Shown: piece by piece, positions 1 to 6,828 of the stretch | Layout: each line of letters opens with the position of its first letter | How positions within the stretch are numbered: position 1 is the first letter of the stretch | Translations under genes and position numbers: made by a program | Notes under the pieces: generated by a model | What the model was told of the DNA's origin: nothing | Databases searched by the model: none | What the model saw: the letters and a program-made list of their open reading frames with translations, nothing else | Source of the DNA: JBCDCU01 sp039180865 | GTDB lineage: Bacteria; Pseudomonadota; Alphaproteobacteria; Rhizobiales; JACESI01 | Assembly: GCA_039180865.1 (NCBI GenBank) | Contig: JBCDCZ010000120.1 | Coordinates: forward strand, 1 to 13,015 | DNA length: 13,015 bases | Direction: 5' to 3'

Positions 1-119
1 CGATCCCACCTTCTTGGGTCAGCAAGAGCCAATCCTCGGACGTACACTAGCGAATGCGTTTTTATTCGCGCTAAAGTTAATCTGTAAAATTTTAAGTAAG
101 GTCGAGAAAAATTGGCCAA

Positions 120-138
120 ACGGGGAAAAAATCCCCGT
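120..138 (-). terminator. Probable rho-independent terminator after ilvC
   Basis: A perfect 7-bp inverted repeat (acgggga / tccccgt, loop of five A on the plus strand) lies 28 bases beyond the ilvC stop. On the minus strand the stem is followed by TTGGCC and then a run of five T, so the U-tract is displaced and imperfect. Position and GC-rich stem fit the end of the ilvC transcript. A weaker hairpin (arms 50-55 and 64-69) lies further on and could act as a second stop. Confidence 0.55.
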
Positions 139-166
139 AAGACCCTGTTAACCAAACGCCTCGAAG

Positions 167-1186
167 CTAGTTGCGGCTTTTGTCCACAAGCGCGTTCGAC
201 TTGATCCATGGCATCATACCACGCAGTTTTTCGCCCACTTCTTCGATCTGGTGCGCATCGTTGAGACGACGGGTGGCTTTGAAGCGTGCCTGGCCTGCCT
301 TGCACTCCTGCATCCATTCGGACGTAAATTTGCCGGTTTGAATATCGGTTAGGATCCGTTTCATCTCCGCCTTTGTCTCCGGCGTTACGACACGCGGACC
401 TGACATGTATTCACCCCATTCCGCGGTATTCGAAATCGAGTAGTTCATGTTGGCAATGCCACCCTCATAGATGAGATCCACGATCAGTTTGACTTCGTGG
501 AGGCATTCGAAATAAGCCATTTCCGGCGCGTAACCCGCTTCAACGAGGGTTTCAAAGCCCGCCCGGATCAGTTCAACAAGGCCACCGCACAGAACGGCCT
601 GTTCGCCAAAAAGGTCGGTCTCGCACTCTTCCTTAAAGGTCGTCTCAATAATCCCTGAACGTCCACCGCCAACGCCGGATGCGTAAGACAAGGCGATATC
701 GAGCGCATTACCCGAAGCATCCTGATCGACAGCAACGAGACATGGAACACCGCCGCCGCGCTGATATTCGCTGCGCACGGTATGGCCCGGGCCTTTCGGT
801 GCGATCATCATGACATCGACCGTGTCTTTTGCTTCGATAAGCCCGAAATGAACATTGAGCCCGTGGGCAAATGCGATCGCTGCCCCATCACGGATGTTGG
901 GCGCAATGTGATCGCGGTAGATGTCAGCCTGAAGTTCATCGGGCGTTGCCATCATCATCATGTCGGCCCAACCAGCTGCTTCCGCGACACTCATCACTTT
1001 CAGGCCGTCTGCTTCGACCTTCAACGCTGTTGTCGATCCGGGCCGCAAGGCGACGACGACGTCGCTGACGCCGGAATCTTTCAGGTTGAGCGCATGGGCT
1101 CGTCCCTGTGATCCGTAGCCTATGACCGCGACTTTCTTTGATTTGATCAGATTAAGGTCTGCATCCTGATCGTAATAAACACGCAT
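167..1186 (-). CDS. ilvC: Ketol-acid reductoisomerase (NADP+)
   Basis: IlvC converts 2-acetolactate or 2-aceto-2-hydroxybutyrate to the dihydroxy acid by a Mg2+-dependent alkyl shift and NADPH reduction. This is the second common step of valine, leucine and isoleucine synthesis, in the cytosol. The 339-residue length is that of class I (short) enzymes. The N-terminal Rossmann domain shows GYGSQG at residues 23-28 and the phosphate-binding segment ALRPGS at 46-51. His108 in AHGLN is the expected catalytic histidine. The C-terminal knotted domain carries the metal ligands Asp191 and Glu195 (DLFGEQ), Glu227 and Glu231. The ATG has a strong AGGAGG six bases upstream. It starts 18 bases after the stop of the TetR gene, so read-through from that gene is likely. 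Whether it also has its own promoter inside tetR cannot be seen. Family assignment is very secure. Confidence 0.98.
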   Translation of the reverse strand: MRVYYDQDADLNLIKSKKVAVIGYGSQGRAHALNLKDSGVSDVVVALRPGSTTALKVEADGLKVMSVAEAAGWADMMMMATPDELQADIYRDHIAPNIRDGAAIAFAHGLNVHFGLIEAKDTVDVMMIAPKGPGHTVRSEYQRGGGVPCLVAVDQDASGNALDIALSYASGVGGGRSGIIETTFKEECETDLFGEQAVLCGGLVELIRAGFETLVEAGYAPEMAYFECLHEVKLIVDLIYEGGIANMNYSISNTAEWGEYMSGPRVVTPETKAEMKRILTDIQTGKFTSEWMQECKAGQARFKATRRLNDAHQIEEVGEKLRGMMPWIKSNALVDKSRN

Positions 1187-1204
1187 GAGATCCTCCTGTT
1201 TGTC

Positions 1205-1858
1205 CTATTTCGTGTTTTCTGATTGTGAAGCGCCCTTCATTGCGTTGCTTCCGTGAAGAGCAAAGAATTGATCGACCGCTCTAGCGGCTGAACTTTCCGG
1301 ATCGCCTGCAGCGCGGGAACCATCATCTCCAAGGAGAAGACGGATCTGCATATCCCGCACGACGAGCCCGAAAAAAGTTCGAAACGCGGCCTCGGTGCTT
1401 TCGAAATCGAGAACCCCCGCATCGCGTCCTGCCTCAAGGACCGGTGCGAGCCTCTCAGCCATAGCGAACGGACCGTTTTCAAGCACGATGGAACCCAGTT
1501 CACTTCTTCCAGTGCCCGCATGGCTCACGGCAAGCCGGTTCAATGCAATCGATATGTCGCCGGATAGAACCTTCAGCCAATTTTCAGCGAAGCGTTTCAA
1601 CATGACCGAGAGGGTCCCTTCGTCGATGCCATCTTCCGGGGACGGATCAAGACGCACTTTTGCGGCCTGCCAGCGCACTGTTGCCGTAAGGAGGCCGGTT
1701 CTATCGCCGAACCATTTGTAGAGCGTCTCTTTCGAACAGTTTGCCCGCTCGGCAACGCCACGCATGGTAAAGCCATCGCCTTCTTCGACCATCAGATCGA
1801 GGGCTGCTGCCAAGACCTCCTGCTGGCGTTCAGAGAATTTGTCTTCAAACCGCGCCAT
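1205..1858 (-). CDS. TetR/AcrR-family transcriptional regulator
   Basis: This is a 217-residue one-component repressor. The N-terminal helix-turn-helix spans residues 10-55 and includes the typical segment TMRGVAERANCSKETLYKWF (31-50). The C-terminal part (about 60-205) is the helical ligand-binding and dimer domain, too variable to name a ligand. The frame is open further upstream to a TTG at 1969. I chose the ATG at 1858 because the TetR fold begins just after it, and because the upstream stretch holds a palindromic operator and promoter-like hexamers, with the 1969 TTG forming part of the -35. The Shine-Dalgarno before 1858 is poor (AAGG only two bases away), so the start is not certain. 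The gene lies directly before ilvC, but nothing seen shows that ilvC is its target beyond possible cotranscription. The single operator suggests autoregulation. Confidence 0.88.
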   Translation of the reverse strand: MARFEDKFSERQQEVLAAALDLMVEEGDGFTMRGVAERANCSKETLYKWFGDRTGLLTATVRWQAAKVRLDPSPEDGIDEGTLSVMLKRFAENWLKVLSGDISIALNRLAVSHAGTGRSELGSIVLENGPFAMAERLAPVLEAGRDAGVLDFESTEAAFRTFFGLVVRDMQIRLLLGDDGSRAAGDPESSAARAVDQFFALHGSNAMKGASQSENTK

Positions 1859-1922
1859 GACCTTGAAACCAGCGCTGAAGCGCCCTGTCCTTTTCTCCCG
1901 CAGAACGGCTGCACATATCCGT

Positions 1923-1942
1923 ACCGTACCGTTCGGTACGGT
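1923..1942. promoter_or_regulatory. TetR-type palindromic operator (likely autoregulatory)
   Basis: The arms accgtacc (1923-1930) and ggtacggt (1935-1942) are perfect reverse complements around the spacer gttc. That 20-bp, 8+4+8 layout is usual for TetR-family operators. It lies 65-84 bases upstream of the chosen tetR start and overlaps the downstream end of the proposed -10 hexamer, where binding would block transcription. An extra gtacc copy at 1921-1925 partly overlaps the left arm. I found no second copy in the window. Binding by the adjacent TetR protein is inference. Confidence 0.65.
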
Positions 1943-1969
1943 TTTAGCAGTATCTGTGAGGTTGGACAA
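1941..1969 (-). promoter_or_regulatory. Candidate tetR promoter
   Basis: On the minus strand TTGTCC (1964-1969) and TAAAAC (1941-1946) are separated by exactly 17 bases. Each matches four of six sigma-70 consensus positions. The predicted transcript would start near 1934, inside the palindrome. The match is modest and rests mainly on spacing and on its fit with the operator. Confidence 0.4.
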
Positions 1970-1999
1970 GGATGAAATCCTGGAACCGGGTTCAGAAAC

Positions 2000-2016
2000 A
2001 AAAAATGGCTGCCATT
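2000..2016 (-). terminator. Weak candidate terminator after the SprA-related gene
   Basis: Just past the stop at 2020-2022 the minus strand reads AATGG-CAG-CCATT followed by TTTTGTTT. The 5-bp, AT-containing stem is short, but the U-rich tail and position are right. It would separate the upstream genes from the tetR promoter. Confidence 0.3.
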
Positions 2017-2019
2017 CAA

Positions 2020-2784
2020 TCAGGCAAGAAGACCGCCGGAGTTCCCGAAAAGAGTGCCGGCAGCATTTTGCGTCGCAGCATAGGCCGCAGCGGCCTGCTC
2101 AAAAGCAGCTTCGTTCGCCGCGGGGTTTTCATCATCCCCGCCTTCCCGTTCGAATTGCCTGAGTTCGCGTAGTTCCGTTCGTGCTTCCGCCTGATCCGCC
2201 CTTGCCTGACGGGCAACCGCAAGATCCTGCGAAGAGGGCTCTGCCGGAGCAAGCGCTGCCCGAATGACGATGTCCAGTTTGCGGATGGTTCCTTCAGGGT
2301 CACCCGGTATTGGCGCTGAATCGATTTGAACTTCGCCGCCCACGGCATATTGCTGACCGTCGGGGCCTGTAACGAATTGATAGGTCGGTGCACTCGCGAG
2401 CGGACCTCCAACGCGCGCATGGGCCTGTTCGTGTGCTCTGACTTCACGGTCGCGCGCCTCAAGTTCACGGACCCGCTGTTCTTCTTCCGGCGTCAGGTCA
2501 TCGCCGCTCGCCGATGGCCGAGTTGGCTGTGTTTCCTGGTCATCTGAAAGAGTGTTGGCGTTTCGATTGCGAGGATCGTTGAAAGCCGCAGATGCATTGC
2601 TGGTGCTTGCGACGGCGCGTTGCGTTGCCCCGCCAATGCCATCGCCGGGGGCATTGGCAGGGAGCGATTGGGCCTGGGCGACTTCCTGCCTGCGTTCAGG
2701 CAACGCAAAGCGCTCGCCTGCGGCGTCAGCATCCGGCGGGCGAGTGGCGAAAAAAGCCGTTGATCCAAGTGCAGGACCGATCAT
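2020..2784 (-). CDS. SprA-related family protein with HExxH motif
   Basis: This 254-residue protein resembles the SprA-related family (Pfam PF12118). The conserved core is residues 97-175: a charged helix (LTPEEEQRVRELEARD), then VRAHEQAHARVGG with HEQAH at 118-122, then GPDGQQYAVGGEVQID. HExxH is a zinc-metalloprotease signature, but protease activity of this family is not established to my knowledge. The first 95 residues are low-complexity (Ala, Pro, Asn, Asp, Gln) and look disordered. The C-terminal 70 are an Ala/Glu/Arg-rich probable coiled coil. No clear signal peptide is seen. The ATG has only a weak Shine-Dalgarno, so a slightly different start is possible. It lies 68 bases after the DUF2259 gene on the same strand, and a functional link is not evident. 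Confidence 0.8.
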   Translation of the reverse strand: MIGPALGSTAFFATRPPDADAAGERFALPERRQEVAQAQSLPANAPGDGIGGATQRAVASTSNASAAFNDPRNRNANTLSDDQETQPTRPSASGDDLTPEEEQRVRELEARDREVRAHEQAHARVGGPLASAPTYQFVTGPDGQQYAVGGEVQIDSAPIPGDPEGTIRKLDIVIRAALAPAEPSSQDLAVARQARADQAEARTELRELRQFEREGGDDENPAANEAAFEQAAAAYAATQNAAGTLFGNSGGLLA

Positions 2785-2852
2785 GGGAGCTTTTTACCGC
2801 ATGCGCCTTAAAGAATTGGAAACTCTTTCGCCGGTCTCGATTGGTGAACCCG

Positions 2853-3611
2853 TTACGGGATGAGTTCGTCGGGCCTTGCGGCAACAGCGAGCCAATGAAA
2901 GTCAGATCCTTCAAAACCGACCCGTTCAACGATGACTAGAGCGATCAGAACCGGCTTCTCCCCGTCCGGATAATAAACCTGAACGCCACCGATCTTGTAT
3001 CCCAGCGCGCAACCGCGGGATTCCGGAACCCTAAGGTCTTCATTCAGCGCCCGTTCGCCGCCGCCATCGAATTCATCAATCAGGAACAAATCGAAACCCC
3101 TGATCTGATCGGTAGCGAATGAACACATCTCGGGTGCAGGAAAGCGCTTCTCGCTCAGTCTGAGAACAAGCGGCTTCGCCCTTAGACGGAAAACGGTTTC
3201 GGGATAAAACACCACCCGGTGGGGGTCGCTGTTCACTTCGCTTACCGGATTGAAAGCGCGTTGCGATCCCGGGTTTCCGATGAGATCAAGATCTCTCAGA
3301 CCCGTCAGGCTCTCCGCTTCCTGGCGCGCCACGAAACGCGCTTCTTTGACCGTTCGGGTCTCATCGTTCAGCAGAACCCGGATCGGCATTCCGGGAAGAT
3401 AGGAATCGGTTGCCGTGTCGATATAGTGGCGACGCGCGAACGGGAAGCCGGACCCATCCTGAACGCCATATTCTTCATAGACGAAAACGCTACCGTTCTC
3501 GGTAAAACCGATAATATTCAGTTCAGAGACATAGCCAGATCTCGCTGGAAGGACTGAGAGAAACATGCTGATCATGAACGAAGTGAAGAGAAAGCCGCAA
3601 TTCCGTTTCAT
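2853..3611 (-). CDS. DUF2259 family predicted secreted protein
   Basis: This is a 252-residue protein of unknown function that resembles DUF2259 ('predicted secreted protein'), a family I know mainly from Alphaproteobacteria. A signal peptide is clear: basic start MKRN, a hydrophobic stretch to about residue 22, and a likely cleavage after PARSG near 24-26, so a periplasmic location is inferred. The mature part begins with the characteristic segment ELNIIGFTENGSVFVYEEYG-like (30-48), followed by a mixed beta-rich body and a conserved-looking C-terminal tyrosine/phenylalanine-rich part. No catalytic motif is recognised. The ATG is preceded by GGAGACCAGG. It lies 95 bases after the alpha/beta hydrolase gene. 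Confidence 0.82.
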   Translation of the reverse strand: MKRNCGFLFTSFMISMFLSVLPARSGYVSELNIIGFTENGSVFVYEEYGVQDGSGFPFARRHYIDTATDSYLPGMPIRVLLNDETRTVKEARFVARQEAESLTGLRDLDLIGNPGSQRAFNPVSEVNSDPHRVVFYPETVFRLRAKPLVLRLSEKRFPAPEMCSFATDQIRGFDLFLIDEFDGGGERALNEDLRVPESRGCALGYKIGGVQVYYPDGEKPVLIALVIVERVGFEGSDFHWLAVAARPDELIP

Positions 3612-3672
3612 GGACCTGGTCTCCGTGCCGTTTGCGAAGCGCGCAAAACACCTTGTTGTCAGTTGTAGTGAC

Positions 3673-3688
3673 TCGCCTTTTCAGGCGA
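3673..3688 (-). other. Short hairpin with GAAA loop after the hydrolase gene
   Basis: About 20 bases past the hydrolase stop the minus strand has TCGCCT-GAAA-AGGCGA, a 6-bp perfect stem with a GNRA tetraloop. No T-run follows on this strand, so it is not a classical terminator. It may stabilise a 3' end. On the plus strand a short TTTT follows, but no plus-strand gene ends here. Confidence 0.35.
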
Positions 3689-3706
3689 AGTTTTAGCTCA
3701 CCTTCG

Positions 3707-4702
3707 CTAGGAACCGCTTTCAAGTGCGTTCACGAATGTGACAATCTCCTGAGCGATTTCGTCTGTTGTTTGCGGGCTGCGCATCTCCCCCGCAATCACA
3801 TGGTCATCCCCTGCCCCTTCCACGCGGAACAGGCGCGCAGTCGCTCCCCATTGCTCCGCATAGTCTTTTACCGTCGCAGGCTCGATCACTGTGTCTTCCT
3901 CAGAGTAAATGAGAAGCACAGGCACCTTGATATCACCGGGTGAGATATCCTCAAGCGCTTGTGTGAGCCGTGCCATGGGCATCAGCGAAACAGTGGCATA
4001 AGGCGTTGTCCAAGCATGTTCTTGAGCAGGCGTCGGGCGCGTATGAATTCGATGCTCTCCAACGAGGATCGGCATAAACCATCGCGCGTAAGGTAATGTC
4101 AGGAAACTGCTTCCCGGCGCGATCAGTTTGAAATTCGGAGAAATGAGCGCAAGTGCTCGAACGTTTTCAAAAAGTTCCGGGCGTGTCGCGGCGAGATAGG
4201 TCGCAAGCGTTGCCCCGGTCGAGGTCGCAATCACGACTGTCTCATCTGCGATCCGGTTTCCAACCGCAAGGCTTTCCGCCATGTCATTGAGCCAGTCTTC
4301 TGCGCTTGCTTCTGCCATGGCATCGGCACTCCTGCCATGCCCCTTGAGACGGGCGAAATAGAGATTTGCCGAAAGGCCTTCAGCCACCAGATCAGGTACC
4401 GGGCGGACCTCTTCTTTCGATGCCGAAAATCCGTGAACATAGACAACGGCGAATTTACGTCTCTCGCCGGCTTCTCCGTTCGACCAAATAATTTCCTTAT
4501 GCAGTCCGTCCCGCATATCGGAAAAGCGCGCCTCACCCTCGCGGATGTAAACTTCGACATCTTCACCAATACTACTTGCATCAAAATCCACAACACCGGT
4601 GAAGGGTTCGCGCGGGCCAAACGCAAAGATAATCGCGCCGGAGACCGCCGCGATCGCGAGCCAGATCGCAGCCCGTTTGAGATAACTTCCGAAGACCGGC
4701 AT
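3707..4702 (-). CDS. Membrane-anchored alpha/beta hydrolase (serine aminopeptidase S33-like)
   Basis: This is a 331-residue alpha/beta-fold hydrolase. A hydrophobic segment at residues 11-29 after a basic start looks like an uncleaved anchor, which would place the enzyme domain in the periplasm. The oxyanion region is VYVHGFSAS (88-95). The nucleophile elbow is ATSTG with Ser161, a variant in which the usual first Gly is Ala. The acid is probably Asp270 in YSEED and the base His301 in DDHVI, so the triad is complete. A cap region lies around 195-245. The substrate is unknown; lipase/esterase and acylglycerol-type hydrolases share this pattern. Its ATG overlaps the pdxJ stop by one base (TAATG), so translational coupling to pdxJ is expected. 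Confidence 0.88.
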   Translation of the reverse strand: MPVFGSYLKRAAIWLAIAAVSGAIIFAFGPREPFTGVVDFDASSIGEDVEVYIREGEARFSDMRDGLHKEIIWSNGEAGERRKFAVVYVHGFSASKEEVRPVPDLVAEGLSANLYFARLKGHGRSADAMAEASAEDWLNDMAESLAVGNRIADETVVIATSTGATLATYLAATRPELFENVRALALISPNFKLIAPGSSFLTLPYARWFMPILVGEHRIHTRPTPAQEHAWTTPYATVSLMPMARLTQALEDISPGDIKVPVLLIYSEEDTVIEPATVKDYAEQWGATARLFRVEGAGDDHVIAGEMRSPQTTDEIAQEIVTFVNALESGS

Positions 4703-5451
4703 TATCCGTTGCCCTTGCCACAGGCTATCAGAAACCGCTGAACGGTCATTGCCATTCCATAGGTAAGTGCATCCGCAGTAAGGCCATGACCGATGGACAC
4801 TTCGGCAATCTGAGGAGCCGCTTCAATGAGTGCCGGGAGATTATCCGTCGATAGGTCGTGACCAGCATTCACGACAAGGCCTGCGGCCTCTGCCGCAACT
4901 GCGGTTTTTGCAAGGTCCGCGAGCAGATGATCGGCAGGTTTTCCGAAGGCTGCGGCGGCGCCATAGGGACCTGTGAAAAGTTCGATACGGTCTGCACCGA
5001 CAGCCACAGCTTTTTCCGGCACTTCCGGATCGGGATCGACAAAAAGGGCCACCCGCATCCCGCCACTCTTCATGCGGGCTACTGTACTCTTTAATTGGTC
5101 TTCATTCGCCGAAATATCCCAGCCATGATCAGATGTTGCCTGCGCCGGATCATCGGGAACAAAGGTTACCTGATCCGGTCTGATTTCTTCGCAGAGTACG
5201 AGAAAACGTTCATCGGGATATCCTTCGATGTTGAATTCCTTGCCGCGAAATTCAGGCTCTTTCAGCAGGTCAGCAATCGCGTCCACATCATGACGCCGGA
5301 TATGGCGGCCATCCGGGCGCGGATGAACCGTGATACCAATCGCTCCGGCCTCAAGCGCGATGCGGGACAGATTCTCAACACTCGGCCAGGGGAGATCCCG
5401 CCGGTTCCGCAAAAAGGCAATCGCATTGACATTGACTGAGAGCTCAGCCAT
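4702..5451 (-). CDS. pdxJ: Pyridoxine 5'-phosphate synthase
   Basis: PdxJ condenses 1-deoxy-D-xylulose 5-phosphate with 3-amino-2-oxopropyl phosphate to form pyridoxine 5'-phosphate, the ring-closing step of DXP-dependent vitamin B6 synthesis in the cytosol. The 249 residues cover a full TIM barrel: SVNVNAIAFLRNRR near the start, the catalytic-loop segment TVHPRPDGRHIR (41-52) with His43 and His50, Glu76 in NIEGY, the His198 segment NAGHDL, and the phosphate site SIGHG (219-223). The frame is open upstream to 5886, but that part overlaps lysE in another frame and is not PdxJ-like. The ATG at 5451 has a strong AGGAGGAG. It overlaps the hydrolase start by one base and follows lysE by 68 bases containing an inverted repeat. 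PLP is the cofactor of BCAA aminotransferases, which may explain the setting, but that is inference. Confidence 0.97.
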   Translation of the reverse strand: MAELSVNVNAIAFLRNRRDLPWPSVENLSRIALEAGAIGITVHPRPDGRHIRRHDVDAIADLLKEPEFRGKEFNIEGYPDERFLVLCEEIRPDQVTFVPDDPAQATSDHGWDISANEDQLKSTVARMKSGGMRVALFVDPDPEVPEKAVAVGADRIELFTGPYGAAAAFGKPADHLLADLAKTAVAAEAAGLVVNAGHDLSTDNLPALIEAAPQIAEVSIGHGLTADALTYGMAMTVQRFLIACGKGNG

Positions 5452-5470
5452 CGCACTCCTCCTATCGATG

Positions 5471-5517
5471 GATCCCGGCACCGACCGCTTAAGCGCACCA
5501 CCGCGTTGTGCCGGATC
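5471..5517 (-). repeat. Imperfect inverted repeat between lysE and pdxJ
   Basis: gatcccggcac (5471-5481) and gtgccggatc (5508-5517) pair over ten positions with a single bulged base. The enclosed 26 bases include the perfect palindrome CGCTTAAGCG (5486-5495). The transcript could fold into a branched hairpin ending about 20 bases before the pdxJ start. There is no T-run, so it is not a standard terminator. A regulatory or RNA-stability role is possible but unproven. Confidence 0.5.
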
Positions 5518-5519
5518 TT

Positions 5520-6158
5520 CTAACTGCCATGTCCCGCTAGTTTTTGCCAGAGCGCCCACGCCGCCGGTGCGAGACTTGCTGCCATGATCAACGCCAGAGC
5601 AATGTTGAATACGCGACGCCTTCTCGGACTTTCCAGGAATGCGCGCATATGAGTCCCGAAAACACACCATGCGATATTCACCGGAAGATTGATGAGCATG
5701 GCCACCATTGCGATCGCAATGAGGTTGAACGTGGCCTCCTCGCTCACTCGGTATGTGAGATAAACACCGGCGGCAACGCCCATGAGTTTCACATTGACCG
5801 CCTGCAGAAAGAGCGACTGCAGCATGGTGAAAGGCTTTCCTGCTGCTTCTCCGAATGCGCCAGCAGCATTGGCTATTCGCCAGCAAAGATAGAAGAGATA
5901 GGCGAGACCGACCGTCTCGATAATGATCCTAAGAGACGGATAGGTTTGAAGAAGACCCGCAAGGCCGAATCCAACGGCAAGAAAGACAAGTGTCGTTCCC
6001 ACCATTACGCCGCCGATATGGGGGATGGTACGGCGCAATCCGAAATTCACGCCCGACGCCAGCGCGATCATCGTGTTCGGGCCGGGGGTCACGAAACCGG
6101 CCAGTATGAATATTACCAGCCTGAACAGCGCCTCTAGATCAATGTTGGTAAAGAACAC
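5520..6158 (-). CDS. LysE/RhtB-family amino acid exporter
   Basis: This is a 212-residue inner-membrane protein with about six hydrophobic segments, the family's usual size. The N-terminal signature TPGPNTM (residues 24-30) follows the first membrane segment, and QAVNVKLMGV takes the place of the common 'N-P-K' motif in the middle of the protein. LysE/RhtB members export amino acids or related small molecules by proton exchange. The substrate here cannot be read from sequence. Its place 57 bases after ilvN and before pdxJ suggests branched-chain or other amino acids, which is inference. The start is GTG with a weak Shine-Dalgarno; the first membrane segment begins soon after, so a later start is unlikely. 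Confidence 0.9.
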   Translation of the reverse strand: MFFTNIDLEALFRLVIFILAGFVTPGPNTMIALASGVNFGLRRTIPHIGGVMVGTTLVFLAVGFGLAGLLQTYPSLRIIIETVGLAYLFYLCWRIANAAGAFGEAAGKPFTMLQSLFLQAVNVKLMGVAAGVYLTYRVSEEATFNLIAIAMVAMLINLPVNIAWCVFGTHMRAFLESPRRRRVFNIALALIMAASLAPAAWALWQKLAGHGS

Positions 6159-6215
6159 TTCGCGCGCGTCTGCAGGCTAGGTCAAGAGATATCCGGATTG
6201 CATTTGGCCGGTGGA

Positions 6216-6785
6216 CTACATGCTTTCCGGACCACGATTGACCGCTGCAACGCCGGTTTTACACACCTCAACAAGTCCAAGCGGCTCCATGATCGAAATG
6301 AATTGCTCGACCTTGGCGCTTCTACCAGTGATTTCGAAGACAAAATGATTTGTCGTTGCATCAATCACCGACGCCTTAAAAGCGTCCGCCAGTCTGAGCG
6401 CTTCGAGACGCTGTTCGCCGGTTCCTTTCACCTTGACGAGCGCCAGTTCGCGCTCGAGTGGCTTCTCCTGCCCATTTTGATGCGCAAGCGTTGTGAGATC
6501 CTTGACGGAATGCACCGGTACCAAGCGATCCAGTTGCGCCTTGATTTGTTCGAGGACGGCAGCGGTTCCCTTCGTGACAATCGTGATCCGCGAGAGATGC
6601 GCTTCGTGAACCGTTTCGGACACAGTTAGACTTTCAATATTGTAGCCGCGTCCTGAAAACAGACCGATGACACGCGCAAGTACGCCGGGCTCATTGTCGA
6701 CAAGCACGGATAGCGTATGAACCTCCGTTTGGTCTTTCGTTTCGACAAGGAAATAGGCCGATTGCGGCTGCGGGTTTCCTGACAT
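6216..6785 (-). CDS. ilvN: Acetolactate synthase small (regulatory) subunit
   Basis: IlvN/IlvH binds the catalytic IlvB subunit, raises its activity and confers feedback inhibition by valine. The 189 residues show an N-terminal ACT domain (about 22-97, with HTLSVLVDNEPGVLARVIGL and the glycine-rich GRGYNIESL loop) that binds valine at the dimer interface. A C-terminal ALS small-subunit domain follows (about 110-183, beginning ERELALVKV). A TTG two codons upstream is also in frame. The ATG at 6785 is preferred because AAGGA lies six bases before it. It follows the EamA gene by 43 bases and is separated from its partner ilvB by two other genes, which is unusual because ilvB and ilvN normally adjoin. 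The symbol ilvH would be equally valid. Confidence 0.96.
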   Translation of the reverse strand: MSGNPQPQSAYFLVETKDQTEVHTLSVLVDNEPGVLARVIGLFSGRGYNIESLTVSETVHEAHLSRITIVTKGTAAVLEQIKAQLDRLVPVHSVKDLTTLAHQNGQEKPLERELALVKVKGTGEQRLEALRLADAFKASVIDATTNHFVFEITGRSAKVEQFISIMEPLGLVEVCKTGVAAVNRGPESM

Positions 6786-6828
6786 ATTCAATCCTTATTC
6801 GCTCCTGGCGTATGGTTCCTCGTGCAGC

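Noticed and set aside
1..20. Left edge begins CGATCCCACC, like the T-arm of a tRNA
   Set aside because: The following bases do not give a plausible acceptor stem with a G at position 1 and there is no CCA end. A 3' fragment alone cannot support a tRNA call.
2..151. Plus-strand frame open from the left edge to a TAA at 149-151 (49 codons), possibly the tail of a gene convergent with ilvC
   Set aside because: The stretch is AT-rich, contains the ilvC terminator hairpin, and its translation resembles nothing I know. The first 50 bases could still be the end of a gene in some frame, but this cannot be decided.
1859..1969. 37-codon N-terminal extension of the TetR protein from a TTG start
   Set aside because: It contains the palindromic operator and promoter hexamers and precedes the TetR fold.
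5452..5886. 145-codon upstream extension of pdxJ
   Set aside because: It overlaps lysE in another frame and is not PdxJ-like. The strong AGGAGG supports the start at 5451.
5544..6137. Long plus-strand frame opposite lysE
   Set aside because: Antisense shadow of a confident membrane-protein gene; its composition (Arg, His, Cys, Glu-rich) is not protein-like.
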